NCBI GenBank assembly: GCA_016777125.1
Contig: JADHSC010000015.1
Span: 1 to 40,693 of the forward strand
Origin: Candidatus Poseidoniaceae archaeon
Lineage (GTDB): Archaea; Thermoplasmatota; Poseidoniia; Poseidoniales; Poseidoniaceae
Direction: 5' to 3'
DNA: 40,693 nucleotides
Position 1 is the stretch's first letter. Every line of letters starts with the position of its first letter. The notes below the pieces were generated by a model. It saw nothing but the letters and a program-made list of their open reading frames with translations, was not told where the DNA came from and did no database searches. The translations under genes were made by a program, and so were the position numbers. Of the stretch, positions 10,284 through 19,983 are shown one piece after another.

Positions 10284-10462
10284 GCCAAAATGATGGCAGT
10301 TAGATTCATTTTACCCGATATATATTTGATATTATTGTCATTTTATGATACTTTAATACGATATTATATGATATTTTTAACCTTATTTGATATTAAAAAC
10401 ACAGTCGCTATGGGCGCAGTATTATATTCGTTCAGGTTCTCCGAGAGTTTAGAGGAATTGAA
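10284..10462 (+). promoter_or_regulatory. AT-rich upstream region with iterated GATATT units
   Basis: These 179 bases separate the subtilase from the beta-helix protein gene, and 10310-10400 is very AT-rich. GATATT occurs at 10328-10333, 10360-10365, 10370-10375 and 10389-10394. The 12-mer TATTTGATATTA is repeated exactly at 10323-10334 and 10384-10395. A possible TATA element, TATTATATT, is at 10420-10428, which would place a transcript start near 10450. AGAGGA at 10451-10456 is the ribosome binding site for the ATG at 10463. The repeats could be an operator, and the coupled downstream gene encodes a winged-helix regulator. Both the promoter and operator readings are inference. Confidence 0.5.
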
Positions 10463-13400
10463 ATGGGATTCAAAAATACAGGAAAAAGTGTCGGTTTGGT
10501 GGGATTACTCCTCACCTCATTGCTGATGGGTCTTATGACCGTGCCAGCGGCAAGCGCCATAAACGAAACATCCAATGGAACAATCTCAACAACAGAGACT
10601 TGGAGCGGTACGCACACCGTCACAGGAGACATCATTGTAGCAGAAGGTGCCAAACTAGTCATCAATGCTGGTACGACTGTAAACATAAAAGCCGGGGCCT
10701 TGATTGAAGTTGAAGGTGCGATCTGTGCAGGTTCAGCCTCTTGTGGTGCTAGTCAGGCTAGTGCTTCTTCTCCAGTTCGTTTGAACTGGGCAGCCCCTGC
10801 TGATACTTCTGTAGTCGGTCGATGCAGTGTTCAAGGCAATAACTTGTTGAACAATCCTGATGCTGCATGTGGCTCAGGTGTTATTGTGCGCAATACAATC
10901 AACCAAGCTTCAACTGGCCTGTCTTACGTGCAATTCGACAAGGCTTACGGAGCACCAGTCTATGTTGCCTCTCTTCAGGTTGTAAAATATGCAGCCCTTG
11001 TCTTTGATGGTTCATCTGCAAATGCAGATAATCTTGGCTTTAGTGATATCAACACAACAAATGTAATTGCCATTGACCTTGCTGCACCAACAATCCAAGA
11101 TTCAACATTTACTCTAGGTATTGATGGACTTGGTTACAACGGCCCTGGTGTTGAAGCATTCAGTGCAGGTGCTGGTATTCTATCTAAATTCAGTATTACA
11201 GGTTCAGAATTCACAGGAGATGCTGATGCATCATGCGATGATGGAATAAGTTTGATCTATTCAGAGGATTCGTTTATCGAATTGGACAATCTCGATATTA
11301 AGGATAACGCTCAAGGTGTTTTCCTCCGTGGTTCATCAGGTTCTTTTGGAAACTCAACACTTGACATTAAATGCAACGGTATTGACACGAATTCCCTTAA
11401 GATGACCGGTGATTTTGAACACACACTTTACATCAACAATAATCAAATCACTACTGGAGACGGCGCTGGAATCACAGCATATGATGGCGCTAAGATCTCA
11501 GCAACAGGAAATACCATTTCAGGGGCTGCACAAGGTTCTGGATTCGGTATTCGTGATTCGACAGTAAGTGCTCATCAGAACACGATTGGCCCAATTACTG
11601 GTTTCAACGGCTTTTGGGTCTTTGGAAATTCTGATGTAGAAATCGAGAACAATACCGTTACTGATATTGCTAAGGAACCGATTAAGATTGGTGAATATCT
11701 CTACCAAGATAGCGGAAGCAACTATCCAAGTCCATCTCCAAACAGAGCCTACATTGCCAATAATCTGGTTGCTAACAATACTGGTGTTTGCAACTCAGTA
11801 TGGATGTATGGTGGTGACTTCCAATGCCCTGCAATTCACATCTTCATGGCATCTGCTACAATCGTAGGTAACACGGTCACCGGGAATTCTGGAGACGGAA
11901 TTCGAATCAAGGGTTCAATCGTCAACGTTCAAGATAACACGATTGAAGCAGGACAATTTGCTGCGAACATCAGTCATTTCGACAACAAGTATGGATCTAA
12001 ATTTGGTTCAATCGGTTACTTTTCTGGAAACACTTGGACAAATGCAACACAAATTTACAATATTTCTGAATCAAGAGTAACTGTTCAATCTGAATACATC
12101 CCTGATGCACAAGGAGGCTATACTCACCCAGTCATGCTCTCATGGCTAGGTGCCGAGTGCCCTTATGTGCAATCCGAGTGTTTGTTGCTACCTGAGACAA
12201 GCATCATGCCTCCTCGAGACATGCCACTTGCTATTGAATTAGTCAACAACTCTACTGTATTCTCGTTCGCGGATTTACAGAACTTTGACGCTACAAAAGT
12301 GCATGTTCAAAACCAAAACTCTGCTTGGGGATCTCAAGTTCGAGAAGGTGAACTCGTTCGCTATCAAGTGAAAGCCAAGAACAGTAACGTCGCAGGTGCG
12401 ACAGTCATTATCAAAGATGCAACTGGCCTGCCTATCTACGAACTTACAACAGATGAATTTGGATTTACTCAGCAAGTATCTCTACCATCCGACTTCCTAT
12501 TGGATCGGAATTGGAATCACTTCGTAGGGGAAACGGATGTTGTTGTCCCTGGTTCTGATGATGGAACCGGTAACCCTATTGTACTCACTGAAGATACATG
12601 TTCTGATGGATATGACAATGATGGTGACACATTCGTCGATGATGCCGATACTGATTGTGTAAATGGTAGAGAATTACCATTCTACATCGTTGAGGCGTAC
12701 AAATTCAACAAAGGAAAGAAAGATTTCAACTTTGTCTTGAGTGGTGCTGTTGATGACATCATCAATCTCGATAACCTTCGCCCTGGTGTAACTGTTGAGC
12801 AGTACGATGGGGATTCCTTTGCTATTAATGCAGTCATTACTGGATCTGCTTGGGATGGGCAATTAGGTGGTCAGACAGACTCCCTTGCCTATGATCTTCA
12901 ATTCGGCCTTGTGAGTCGTGTTGAGATTCAACCTCCTGGCAGTTCGGATTGGTACTATGCAGTGGACACATCTGGAGCAAATGGTCAGTTGACAAAAGAC
13001 AACCATCCCTTCCAATCATGGTCATTCGATTGGGACCTCTCCGCACACCCTGAGGGAGAAAGCGATGTTACTTTCAGAATCCGTTCATACGATGGTCTTG
13101 ATTATTCTCCGGTTGAAGTCCGTAAATTCAAACTCAATCTCGTCCCTCCTACATTATATCTCAACGAACCTCTCGATGGTTCTACACATACGAACGGTAA
13201 AATCCTCTTCACAGGTACTGCTTCAGACCCATATTCGGGTACTTGGGGATCAGATATCCAAGACATCTGGTTCGATGTAAGTGGGCCAAATGGATACAGT
13301 TCTCACTTTGCCATCAATGGTTCAGTAGCATGGGCCTATCAATGGAACTTCGATGAACTTGAATCCGGTGAGTATGATTTCGAAGTGTGGGCAAGCGATA

Positions 13401-14803
13401 GCGATTATTGCGATGATGAACAAGATATTTGCGTTGTTCAGACAAGAACTGTGATCGTCGTTAACGACAACATCATTCCAATTGTCGACTTATTGGAGCC
13501 GGATGGTACTGAAACAGTACGTGCAGCCACGAACACAACATTGATCGGATTTGCAAGCGATGGAGCTGATGGGACAATTACTCGTGTAGAAATCACGATT
13601 ACAGACCTTGCAAGTGGATTGATTCTCAACAACGGTCCCGGACCAGTTACTCAATTTACGAAGACAGGGCCTGGTTACTCATGGTCTGCTATATGGGACA
13701 CAAGTAAACTTGACCATCAAGGTCAATATGAGATTCTTGTTAAGGCATATGATGGTGAAGATTACTCCACCGCAGATGTCGTACGAATCACCATTGACAA
13801 ACCGACAGATGAAAACAACATCCCTCCACAGTTCGACAGAACTAACTGGAAGAATACTGTAACAATTTTCTGTGTTGTAGGCTCAACTTCTGAGAATCAA
13901 TGTGGATCAGGAGCCTCCATTGATTTGAGCGAATATTTCTCAGACCCCGATGGTGGATTCAATGAATTGAGTATAGATTTCGTTGATGATGCAACTGATT
14001 CATCTGACGACTTCCATCCAGTGTATGTCATCATTGATGGTGAAGGTGTGGCTCGTTACGATCCAGCAGCATCACGTACTGATGAAGAAATATCCTCGTG
14101 GACGTTAGAAAACGTACGATTCGTGGTTACTGACAAACAAGATTCAGTAGTCTTTTCAGAAGGTGTAACGTTCTTGGTAAAGCCTATCGAATTCGTGGCT
14201 CAACGAATGGATGTTGGTGAGTCGGTTACTTCGGACAATCCTGCTGTGTTCAACGGAACTGGTTTGCCGGGAAGTAGAATTGAAGCCCGTTCAATTTCAA
14301 GTTCATCGTTCATCAAGTCAGTTGTTGTTGGAGATAACGGTATTTGGTCAATGGAACTCACACAACAAGACATGAATGATGCTTCAAGTAAAATCAAGTT
14401 CCAAATGGATGGTCAAACATTCGGAGGCTCAAATGACCCGACCTCATTCAATGTCGCCGTTGGTGAAGAGGATGATGGTGGAAACTTATTCCTCATTGTT
14501 GGACTGGTTATTGCAGCCCTTGTCTTACTTGGTGCTGTGGGTTACTTCTTTATTGAATTCGAAGATATTGATGAAGAATCCTTTGGAGTCGAACAAGAAG
14601 CTGTTACTGAAGAAGACCCATACGCATGGGGGCGGAAGGATGTCGTAGAATTACCTGCGGCACAACAACCCCAGGAAGTCGTGATGCAACCGACTGCCCA
14701 AGCTGAAACTCCTGCTGCGTCTGGACAACATCCTGGATGGCTATGGGATCAGGAATCAAATCAGTGGGTGCCAGATCCAAATTTCCAACCACCTTCACAA
14801 TAA
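10463..14803 (+). CDS. Giant surface protein: beta-helix and Ig-like domains, C-terminal membrane anchor, W-rich cytoplasmic tail
   Basis: This 1,446-residue exported protein starts with a signal peptide (about 1-32, ending AASA). Residues about 60-520 consist of Asn/Gly-rich short strands typical of parallel beta-helix (PbH1) repeats. A Cys713-Cys732 segment with alternating Asp/Asn/Gly matches the MopE-type metal-binding motif. Ig-like and cadherin-like beta domains then run to about 1300. One membrane helix lies at about 1342-1364, leaving a cytoplasmic tail of about 80 residues that ends in a Trp-rich segment (GWLWD and NQWVPDP). The AGAGGA six bases upstream supports the start. The stop codon sits within the ribosome binding site of the next gene, a STAND-type regulator, so the two are almost certainly co-expressed. 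Beta-helix folds often bind or cut polysaccharide, but no catalytic motif was recognised. Adhesin, glycan-binding protein and surface sensor are all possible. Confidence 0.8.
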   Translation: MGFKNTGKSVGLVGLLLTSLLMGLMTVPAASAINETSNGTISTTETWSGTHTVTGDIIVAEGAKLVINAGTTVNIKAGALIEVEGAICAGSASCGASQASASSPVRLNWAAPADTSVVGRCSVQGNNLLNNPDAACGSGVIVRNTINQASTGLSYVQFDKAYGAPVYVASLQVVKYAALVFDGSSANADNLGFSDINTTNVIAIDLAAPTIQDSTFTLGIDGLGYNGPGVEAFSAGAGILSKFSITGSEFTGDADASCDDGISLIYSEDSFIELDNLDIKDNAQGVFLRGSSGSFGNSTLDIKCNGIDTNSLKMTGDFEHTLYINNNQITTGDGAGITAYDGAKISATGNTISGAAQGSGFGIRDSTVSAHQNTIGPITGFNGFWVFGNSDVEIENNTVTDIAKEPIKIGEYLYQDSGSNYPSPSPNRAYIANNLVANNTGVCNSVWMYGGDFQCPAIHIFMASATIVGNTVTGNSGDGIRIKGSIVNVQDNTIEAGQFAANISHFDNKYGSKFGSIGYFSGNTWTNATQIYNISESRVTVQSEYIPDAQGGYTHPVMLSWLGAECPYVQSECLLLPETSIMPPRDMPLAIELVNNSTVFSFADLQNFDATKVHVQNQNSAWGSQVREGELVRYQVKAKNSNVAGATVIIKDATGLPIYELTTDEFGFTQQVSLPSDFLLDRNWNHFVGETDVVVPGSDDGTGNPIVLTEDTCSDGYDNDGDTFVDDADTDCVNGRELPFYIVEAYKFNKGKKDFNFVLSGAVDDIINLDNLRPGVTVEQYDGDSFAINAVITGSAWDGQLGGQTDSLAYDLQFGLVSRVEIQPPGSSDWYYAVDTSGANGQLTKDNHPFQSWSFDWDLSAHPEGESDVTFRIRSYDGLDYSPVEVRKFKLNLVPPTLYLNEPLDGSTHTNGKILFTGTASDPYSGTWGSDIQDIWFDVSGPNGYSSHFAINGSVAWAYQWNFDELESGEYDFEVWASDSDYCDDEQDICVVQTRTVIVVNDNIIPIVDLLEPDGTETVRAATNTTLIGFASDGADGTITRVEITITDLASGLILNNGPGPVTQFTKTGPGYSWSAIWDTSKLDHQGQYEILVKAYDGEDYSTADVVRITIDKPTDENNIPPQFDRTNWKNTVTIFCVVGSTSENQCGSGASIDLSEYFSDPDGGFNELSIDFVDDATDSSDDFHPVYVIIDGEGVARYDPAASRTDEEISSWTLENVRFVVTDKQDSVVFSEGVTFLVKPIEFVAQRMDVGESVTSDNPAVFNGTGLPGSRIEARSISSSSFIKSVVVGDNGIWSMELTQQDMNDASSKIKFQMDGQTFGGSNDPTSFNVAVGEEDDGGNLFLIVGLVIAALVLLGAVGYFFIEFEDIDEESFGVEQEAVTEEDPYAWGRKDVVELPAAQQPQEVVMQPTAQAETPAASGQHPGWLWDQESNQWVPDPNFQPPSQ

Positions 14804-14809
14804 GGAGGT
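14802..14809 (+). promoter_or_regulatory. Strong Shine-Dalgarno overlapping the upstream stop codon
   Basis: AAGGAGGT begins inside the TAA stop of the surface-protein gene and lies 7 bases before ATG 14817. It selects that ATG over the TTG three bases earlier and indicates translational coupling of the two genes. Confidence 0.8.
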
Positions 14810-14816
14810 TGATTTG

Positions 14817-17330
14817 ATGATTGCCAAACCTGGGGTACAGGAGAAAATCCTGTTACATCTGCTTGATTATGCAGATTTCAAAGAAAAAGTGGAAGTTCCT
14901 TTTTCTCTATCCCAAATGGGAATCGCAAATGCAGTTGCAATCGCACGTTCGAATGTACCTCGGGCGATTTCTGGGCTCAGAGATGAGGGCTTACTCGTTG
15001 AACGACAAGCCCACGTTCATGGAGTTAGTAGGAAACGGAAAGCTTACTTCTTAACCGACTCCGGGATTATAGCCGCTGAAGAAACTTGGGAACGGCTTCG
15101 TCATTTCCAATTCCGCTGTATTGGTCCAGATGGTGACGCATTGACAACAGCGCTTGGATCTTCTCATGAAGTTCTACCATTTACTATGAGACCAGTCGAT
15201 ATCATTCGTTATCTTGATGACAATTTGATTCTCGATGTGCGTCCTCTTACAGAGGATTTGATCGAACGAGATTTATCGAAACAAGTGGAGAAACAACTGG
15301 TGACATCTCTTGGAGATCTTCCAAGATTACGTCATTTCTATGGCCGTGAACAAGAGTTGGATAACATGGTCAACCTACTCGAAGCAAGAGCGACAACGCT
15401 TCTTGTTCCCGGTATTGCAGGGATTGGAAAGACCACAATTGCTGCAAAATTGATTGAACGATTTATGCATCGTAGAAATCTGTTGTATCATCGATGTCAA
15501 GATTGGGAAGGTTCTCGAGCTATGTTTGAAGCAATTGCTGATTGGTTACTCAACATAGGCGATTCATCATTTTCAGATTATCTTGCTGCGACACCGGTAC
15601 CAAAGCCAGATGATGCAGCACGAATTTTAGTCGATTCATTGGAAAATACACTGACACTTATTGTGATCGATGATTTCCATAAAGTCTCTGATCCAATCTT
15701 ATTCCAAACAATCCAATCGATGACTCTCGGGTTATTGGGAAGTGAAGAATCAATTGGATTGGTCATCTTCTCACGTTCATTTAAGCCAGTCGTTCCAACA
15801 AAAGACGCAGAGGGACGAATTACGAGTCTTGTTTTACCACTCGATGGTCTCGATTCAGATTCTGCACGTCATATTCTCTCAGGATTTGACGACCTCTCGA
15901 CCGAGCAGTGGCTCCACATCCACGGTTTATCACGAGGTCATCCATTGGTTCTCGAATTGATTAACAGAGGTGCATCAGCAGGTGCATTCCACGACACACT
16001 TGAGCACTATGTCACGAAGGAGATTTTCTCTAAACTCACTGCTGAACAAAAGCGAGTACTCACAGTCCTCTCTATTTTTAGAGAATCAGTTACGCTTGAA
16101 GCATTGCTCGCTCACGACCTTGATGTTGATGTATTGGGCAGTTTAGTTGAACAAGGCTTAGCCAGACAAGTTGACACAGATGTATTTGACGTACACGACT
16201 TAATCCGAGAATTTTTGTTACAAAGTCTTGATGAACCAACCAAGAAGGAAGTTCACAACAGTTGTGCAGCGTATTATGCGAAACAAGCCAAAAGTTCGGA
16301 AGCTACATTGGAACAGATTTACCATGAACTTGCATCCGATCACCAACAAGAAGCTATCTCCAAGATTGTCGAGTTTGGTCGTGACATTGTTTCACAAGGA
16401 CATCTTGAACTCCTGAACCTTATTGAAGATGTTAACACCGATGGACTCAAACCAAAGACACTTGCGCCTATGCTCCAACTTCAAGGAGATATTTTACTTA
16501 TGCTTGGTAGATTTGAACAGGCTTCTGCAATTTTTGATGATGCGAGTTCTGCATCTCAATCGGCTGGTTCTGAAGTTATCTTTTCCGAAATTCTTGGTTC
16601 TCAAGCAGACATTGCTATGAAACAAGGAAAGACTGATTCAGCACTTGAATCCCACAAACAAGCACTTGAAGTTCAGGTTAAATTAGGTGATTCAAAAGGT
16701 GCAGCAAGAACCTACAATAACATGGGATATTTGTACCGAAGAAAGAATGACAAATCAAAAGCTTTAGCAGCATATTCAGAAGTTGAAGCCATTCTTTCTA
16801 ATGATGAATCCTTACTCAGTGCCCAGATTATACTCGGCAGAGCACTGCTTGACCTTGGTGAAGTTGACCGTGCAAGAAAACATGCTTTCGAAGCCTTTGA
16901 GCGAACTGACCAAAGTGAAGACCTTCTCCTTCACGCCCGAGCTCAAGCATTGTTAGGCAGATATCATGCAAAAATGAATGATTCTGAAACTTCACTACAT
17001 CATTATTCAGAATCATTGAATGTCATGTCTGATGCTGGTGACCCGGTCTCTTTGGTCGAAATCACCATCCTGCTTGGAGAGGTTCTCGAAGATAGTGGGC
17101 GCAGTGAAGAGGCTCTAGAGCGATACAGAGAAGCTCTAATTATTGCTGAAGCAAACGACTTACGAATGCAAATTGGAGAATTACTCTCTAAACTAGGAGG
17201 CGTCGCTCCAGACCGGCAACGAAGAATGGAATATCTACAACGTGCTCTCGCAGTGTTTAGGGAGTTGGGAGCAAGAACTCGAATGCGAGAAGTACAAGCT
17301 CAAGTTCATGCTGCAGTTATGGGCCGTTAG
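14817..17330 (+). CDS. Winged-helix STAND-type ATPase with C-terminal TPRs (regulator)
   Basis: The protein has 837 residues and is cytosolic. Residues about 1-95 look like a MarR-type winged-helix DNA-binding domain, including a basic wing (GVSRKRKAYFLTDSG). After a linker, a P-loop NTPase begins: the Walker A GIAGIGKTT has Lys205 and the Walker B LIVIDD has Asp285-Asp286. This arrangement is typical of STAND ATPases (MalT/AfsR/NB-ARC-like switches). The region from about 540 to 820 contains helical pairs with TPR character, the usual ligand- or partner-sensing part. It is translationally coupled to the upstream surface protein, which suggests a shared pathway. The stop overlaps the convergent pilin-like gene by 4 bases. 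Domain calls are firm. The signal, the DNA target and whether it activates or represses are unknown. Confidence 0.85.
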   Translation: MIAKPGVQEKILLHLLDYADFKEKVEVPFSLSQMGIANAVAIARSNVPRAISGLRDEGLLVERQAHVHGVSRKRKAYFLTDSGIIAAEETWERLRHFQFRCIGPDGDALTTALGSSHEVLPFTMRPVDIIRYLDDNLILDVRPLTEDLIERDLSKQVEKQLVTSLGDLPRLRHFYGREQELDNMVNLLEARATTLLVPGIAGIGKTTIAAKLIERFMHRRNLLYHRCQDWEGSRAMFEAIADWLLNIGDSSFSDYLAATPVPKPDDAARILVDSLENTLTLIVIDDFHKVSDPILFQTIQSMTLGLLGSEESIGLVIFSRSFKPVVPTKDAEGRITSLVLPLDGLDSDSARHILSGFDDLSTEQWLHIHGLSRGHPLVLELINRGASAGAFHDTLEHYVTKEIFSKLTAEQKRVLTVLSIFRESVTLEALLAHDLDVDVLGSLVEQGLARQVDTDVFDVHDLIREFLLQSLDEPTKKEVHNSCAAYYAKQAKSSEATLEQIYHELASDHQQEAISKIVEFGRDIVSQGHLELLNLIEDVNTDGLKPKTLAPMLQLQGDILLMLGRFEQASAIFDDASSASQSAGSEVIFSEILGSQADIAMKQGKTDSALESHKQALEVQVKLGDSKGAARTYNNMGYLYRRKNDKSKALAAYSEVEAILSNDESLLSAQIILGRALLDLGEVDRARKHAFEAFERTDQSEDLLLHARAQALLGRYHAKMNDSETSLHHYSESLNVMSDAGDPVSLVEITILLGEVLEDSGRSEEALERYREALIIAEANDLRMQIGELLSKLGGVAPDRQRRMEYLQRALAVFRELGARTRMREVQAQVHAAVMGR

Positions 17331-17797
17331 AACATCGGTCGATCAAGTTTCAATGTGATTTCGCCTTCATGATGAACTACCCAGATGTACTCCACTCCAG
17401 CAAGTTCAACTATTCCTGTATGAGGTGCTCCGCCTGTGCCTGATAGTGATCGTTCAGTGTCGAGTTCTCCGCCACCATCATACAAAATCAACTCCGTATC
17501 TGTTAATTCAAGAGTGAATTGGGATTCATCTGCTTCGGTTGCTCTCCAGTAGACTCTCTCTGCATAGGATGTGTTGTCAATACGACTTGCTGTATCTGTA
17601 CGTTCAATTGCAGCAGCGAGGTCATTCATATTTGCGTCAATTGCTTCTTCATTCCATCGTTCACGAGTTGCCGTTTCGATATCATAAATCCAGAGACTGA
17701 ACATAGTAAGAAGTAACACACCGAGTAGGAATGTGAAGACATAGCCCAGTTCAGTTGCTGCTGCCTCAGTTTTACGCTGAATTTGTGATTCTCTCAA
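17327..17797 (-). CDS. Small type IV pilin-like protein
   Basis: This 156-residue protein has a class III signal peptide pattern. A short charged leader (RESQIQRKTEA) is followed by a hydrophobic helix starting AATELGYVFTFLLG, and the rest is a beta-rich exported domain. Cleavage by a PibD-type prepilin peptidase would be expected just before the helix. The start is a TTG whose TTGA overlaps the stop of the upstream 729-residue gene, so this is the last gene of a three-gene pilin-like unit. It ends convergently with the STAND gene; the two stop codons share 4 bases. A minor pilin or pseudopilin role is inferred; no assembly ATPase or platform gene lies in the window. Confidence 0.7.
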   Translation of the reverse strand: MRESQIQRKTEAAATELGYVFTFLLGVLLLTMFSLWIYDIETATRERWNEEAIDANMNDLAAAIERTDTASRIDNTSYAERVYWRATEADESQFTLELTDTELILYDGGGELDTERSLSGTGGAPHTGIVELAGVEYIWVVHHEGEITLKLDRPMF

Positions 17798-19983
17798 GCG
17801 ATCACCTCTGAAACATATGCATCCAGTGAAGATATTTGTAATGAAAATTGAATAGGTGCTCCAGCTGTATGCCAGATGGCTTCTGAAGTACCATATCCTG
17901 GATCAGGAACCCATCCGACATAATCGGTTAGGAGGTCAAGTCTACCGGGGTATATCGTCCAATCAAGACTCGATTCAAGTCCATCAGTAGAGGCTAAAGC
18001 AATCGCTTCACCATAGGGTTCAGCCCATCCTCTTCGGACTTCATAAGCAATATCGCTCGCAAGGCTTGTCCTTTTGGAAAGCGTTACTTCCATAGACAAT
18101 TTTCCGCCACCAACCGATGAGTCAGATGTCGGGTGTAGGGATGGAATAGTAGCAGCAAATCGGGGGCCAGGACCTCCACGATCAGAAGGAGATACAATCA
18201 CAGTAGGATTGAATTCAGGATGATTGGTAACAACAGCTCCTCCAGTCATGGCCACCTCCATTCCCGTTACCGAAGATTCAAATGCGTAAGTGAAACGAGA
18301 TATCTGCATAATCCAGGCACTACCAATTGGTGTGTATGGTTCTTCAACAACCATTCCATACATTTGCATGTGTACGCTTGCTGGATAGGTCCCTGTTTTC
18401 CATGCTGTTTGCATATCGATGATACTCCGTCCACCCATACTATCCCATGGCATCTTCAAATCGACCCATCCCGAGGCAGTAACGCTAACATCAACACATC
18501 TTCTTTCGCCATCGTTCATGGCTTGCATGAGCCCAATTGTACCATTCATGGCTGTAGTATACATCCCATAACCTTCCGTTGTGTTGAGATAGACATCTTC
18601 ATTTTCAAGAGGTATTTCAATCGTATCTCCTTGATTGAGAACAGTATTATTGGAAACCAGATTAGAGGCGTTAAAGAGAGTCTGTTGTCCGTTTACTCGT
18701 ACCTCAAGATGGAGTGCCTGAGCGGTGCTGATGTGAAATTGTTCTCCAGATTCCATGCCGGTATCAACGGCTCCAATCTGGAAGACTCCATTTGCTTCGG
18801 AATCACTTTGCCACTGGACCCCAATAGGGAAATCTGAATGGATCGATGCTGCTCCTTCTATCCCAGATGGAGGCCATTGAACTCGTTCGGAACTCATTGC
18901 TGCAAGGGTGATTCCATTTCCTCTCCATGTAGCAGTTGCAGACACAGCGTTTGGATTTGTAAGAACAATGTAACCTTGTTGCGATGGCGGAAGGAATGAT
19001 GTTCCATGGAGCGTACCGGTGTTACTCTTCCAAGCAGTCGCCCCTTCTGATGTGTCCAAAGAGATCATCAACTGAGCATCTGCAGTTGTTGTAAGATGGA
19101 TCACTTGAGCGCTATCCAATGTCAACGATTTTGACCACGACGTTTCGACGTTAAGTAACTCAGATGGTATCGCAACTTCTGTGAATGAACCAAATTTACC
19201 ATTTCCGTTTATCATAATGAGGTCATCAGAAACAATATTGAGTTTTACAGTACCTTGTGGTAGAGGGAGAGCCCAAGAGCGACCTTTGCCGTTTGCACTC
19301 GCATCACTGGCTCGGATTTCTGATGAACCTGATCCATTTCTCAACCAATAGACTTCAAGTTCCTGAGTTGATTCTATTTTGTAGTCTGCACCATTGAGAT
19401 CCCATTGGGCTATATCATCAACAAATAATTTTGCAGTGTCAACAAGAACTTGACTTTGAAGTAAATCAATCTCAATAGGTCCTAGAGGGAAACTTAGACC
19501 CGGTTTCGTTGTAAGGATCACCGAGTTTGCCCATGTTGGTGCAGTGTAGTGGAATGGTCGGTCAGGCCCTAAACGCATGTCGGAGAAACAGACTGAACTA
19601 GTCGTAGACTCAGAATGGCGCAACTGGAGTTCATCATCGAAGTCAATCACATCTCTGATTCGAAAAGAATGCCCTTCTTCCCAAGTAGATGAATACCACA
19701 TTCCACTTCGTATTGCGTCCCATTCGAGAGAACCATCTACTGGAACAAATTCTTGGGTCACCATATCACCTGGCATACCTTGCTCAGCAAGGTTCGTAGT
19801 CTGTTGATTAAATTGTGTCATTTGCGCTGCCATGTCATGACGCTCGACACTGCCTTCCAGTTCTTCTATGACTGGTATCATTGTAACCATCATGATGCTG
19901 ATGATTGAAAGGACTCCGCCGAATAATAGAACTGTAGCGATTGCAGCAGAGACTGCTTCTTCATTTCGCTGGAGTTCATTCAT
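17794..19983 (-). CDS. Giant (729-residue) type IV pilin-like protein
   Basis: The N-terminus has the layout of an archaeal type IV prepilin: a short leader (MNELQRNEEA), then a long hydrophobic helix beginning VSAAIATVLLFGG. Usual archaeal pilins are about 120-350 residues, but here an exported beta-rich region of roughly 680 residues follows. It contains no second membrane helix and no recognised enzymatic motif. Its ATG overlaps the upstream gene's stop as ATGA, and its own stop overlaps the next gene's TTG start in the same way. The three pilin-like products are therefore made in series. A tip adhesin or minor pilin with a large head is a reasonable inference. The signal peptide is clear; the function is not. 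Confidence 0.72.
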   Translation of the reverse strand: MNELQRNEEAVSAAIATVLLFGGVLSIISIMMVTMIPVIEELEGSVERHDMAAQMTQFNQQTTNLAEQGMPGDMVTQEFVPVDGSLEWDAIRSGMWYSSTWEEGHSFRIRDVIDFDDELQLRHSESTTSSVCFSDMRLGPDRPFHYTAPTWANSVILTTKPGLSFPLGPIEIDLLQSQVLVDTAKLFVDDIAQWDLNGADYKIESTQELEVYWLRNGSGSSEIRASDASANGKGRSWALPLPQGTVKLNIVSDDLIMINGNGKFGSFTEVAIPSELLNVETSWSKSLTLDSAQVIHLTTTADAQLMISLDTSEGATAWKSNTGTLHGTSFLPPSQQGYIVLTNPNAVSATATWRGNGITLAAMSSERVQWPPSGIEGAASIHSDFPIGVQWQSDSEANGVFQIGAVDTGMESGEQFHISTAQALHLEVRVNGQQTLFNASNLVSNNTVLNQGDTIEIPLENEDVYLNTTEGYGMYTTAMNGTIGLMQAMNDGERRCVDVSVTASGWVDLKMPWDSMGGRSIIDMQTAWKTGTYPASVHMQMYGMVVEEPYTPIGSAWIMQISRFTYAFESSVTGMEVAMTGGAVVTNHPEFNPTVIVSPSDRGGPGPRFAATIPSLHPTSDSSVGGGKLSMEVTLSKRTSLASDIAYEVRRGWAEPYGEAIALASTDGLESSLDWTIYPGRLDLLTDYVGWVPDPGYGTSEAIWHTAGAPIQFSLQISSLDAYVSEVIA

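Noticed and set aside
18220-18837. 205-codon plus-strand open frame antisense to the 729-residue pilin-like gene
   Set aside because: The translation is low-complexity and Cys/His-rich with no recognisable start context, and the minus-strand gene has a clear signal peptide and gene overlaps.
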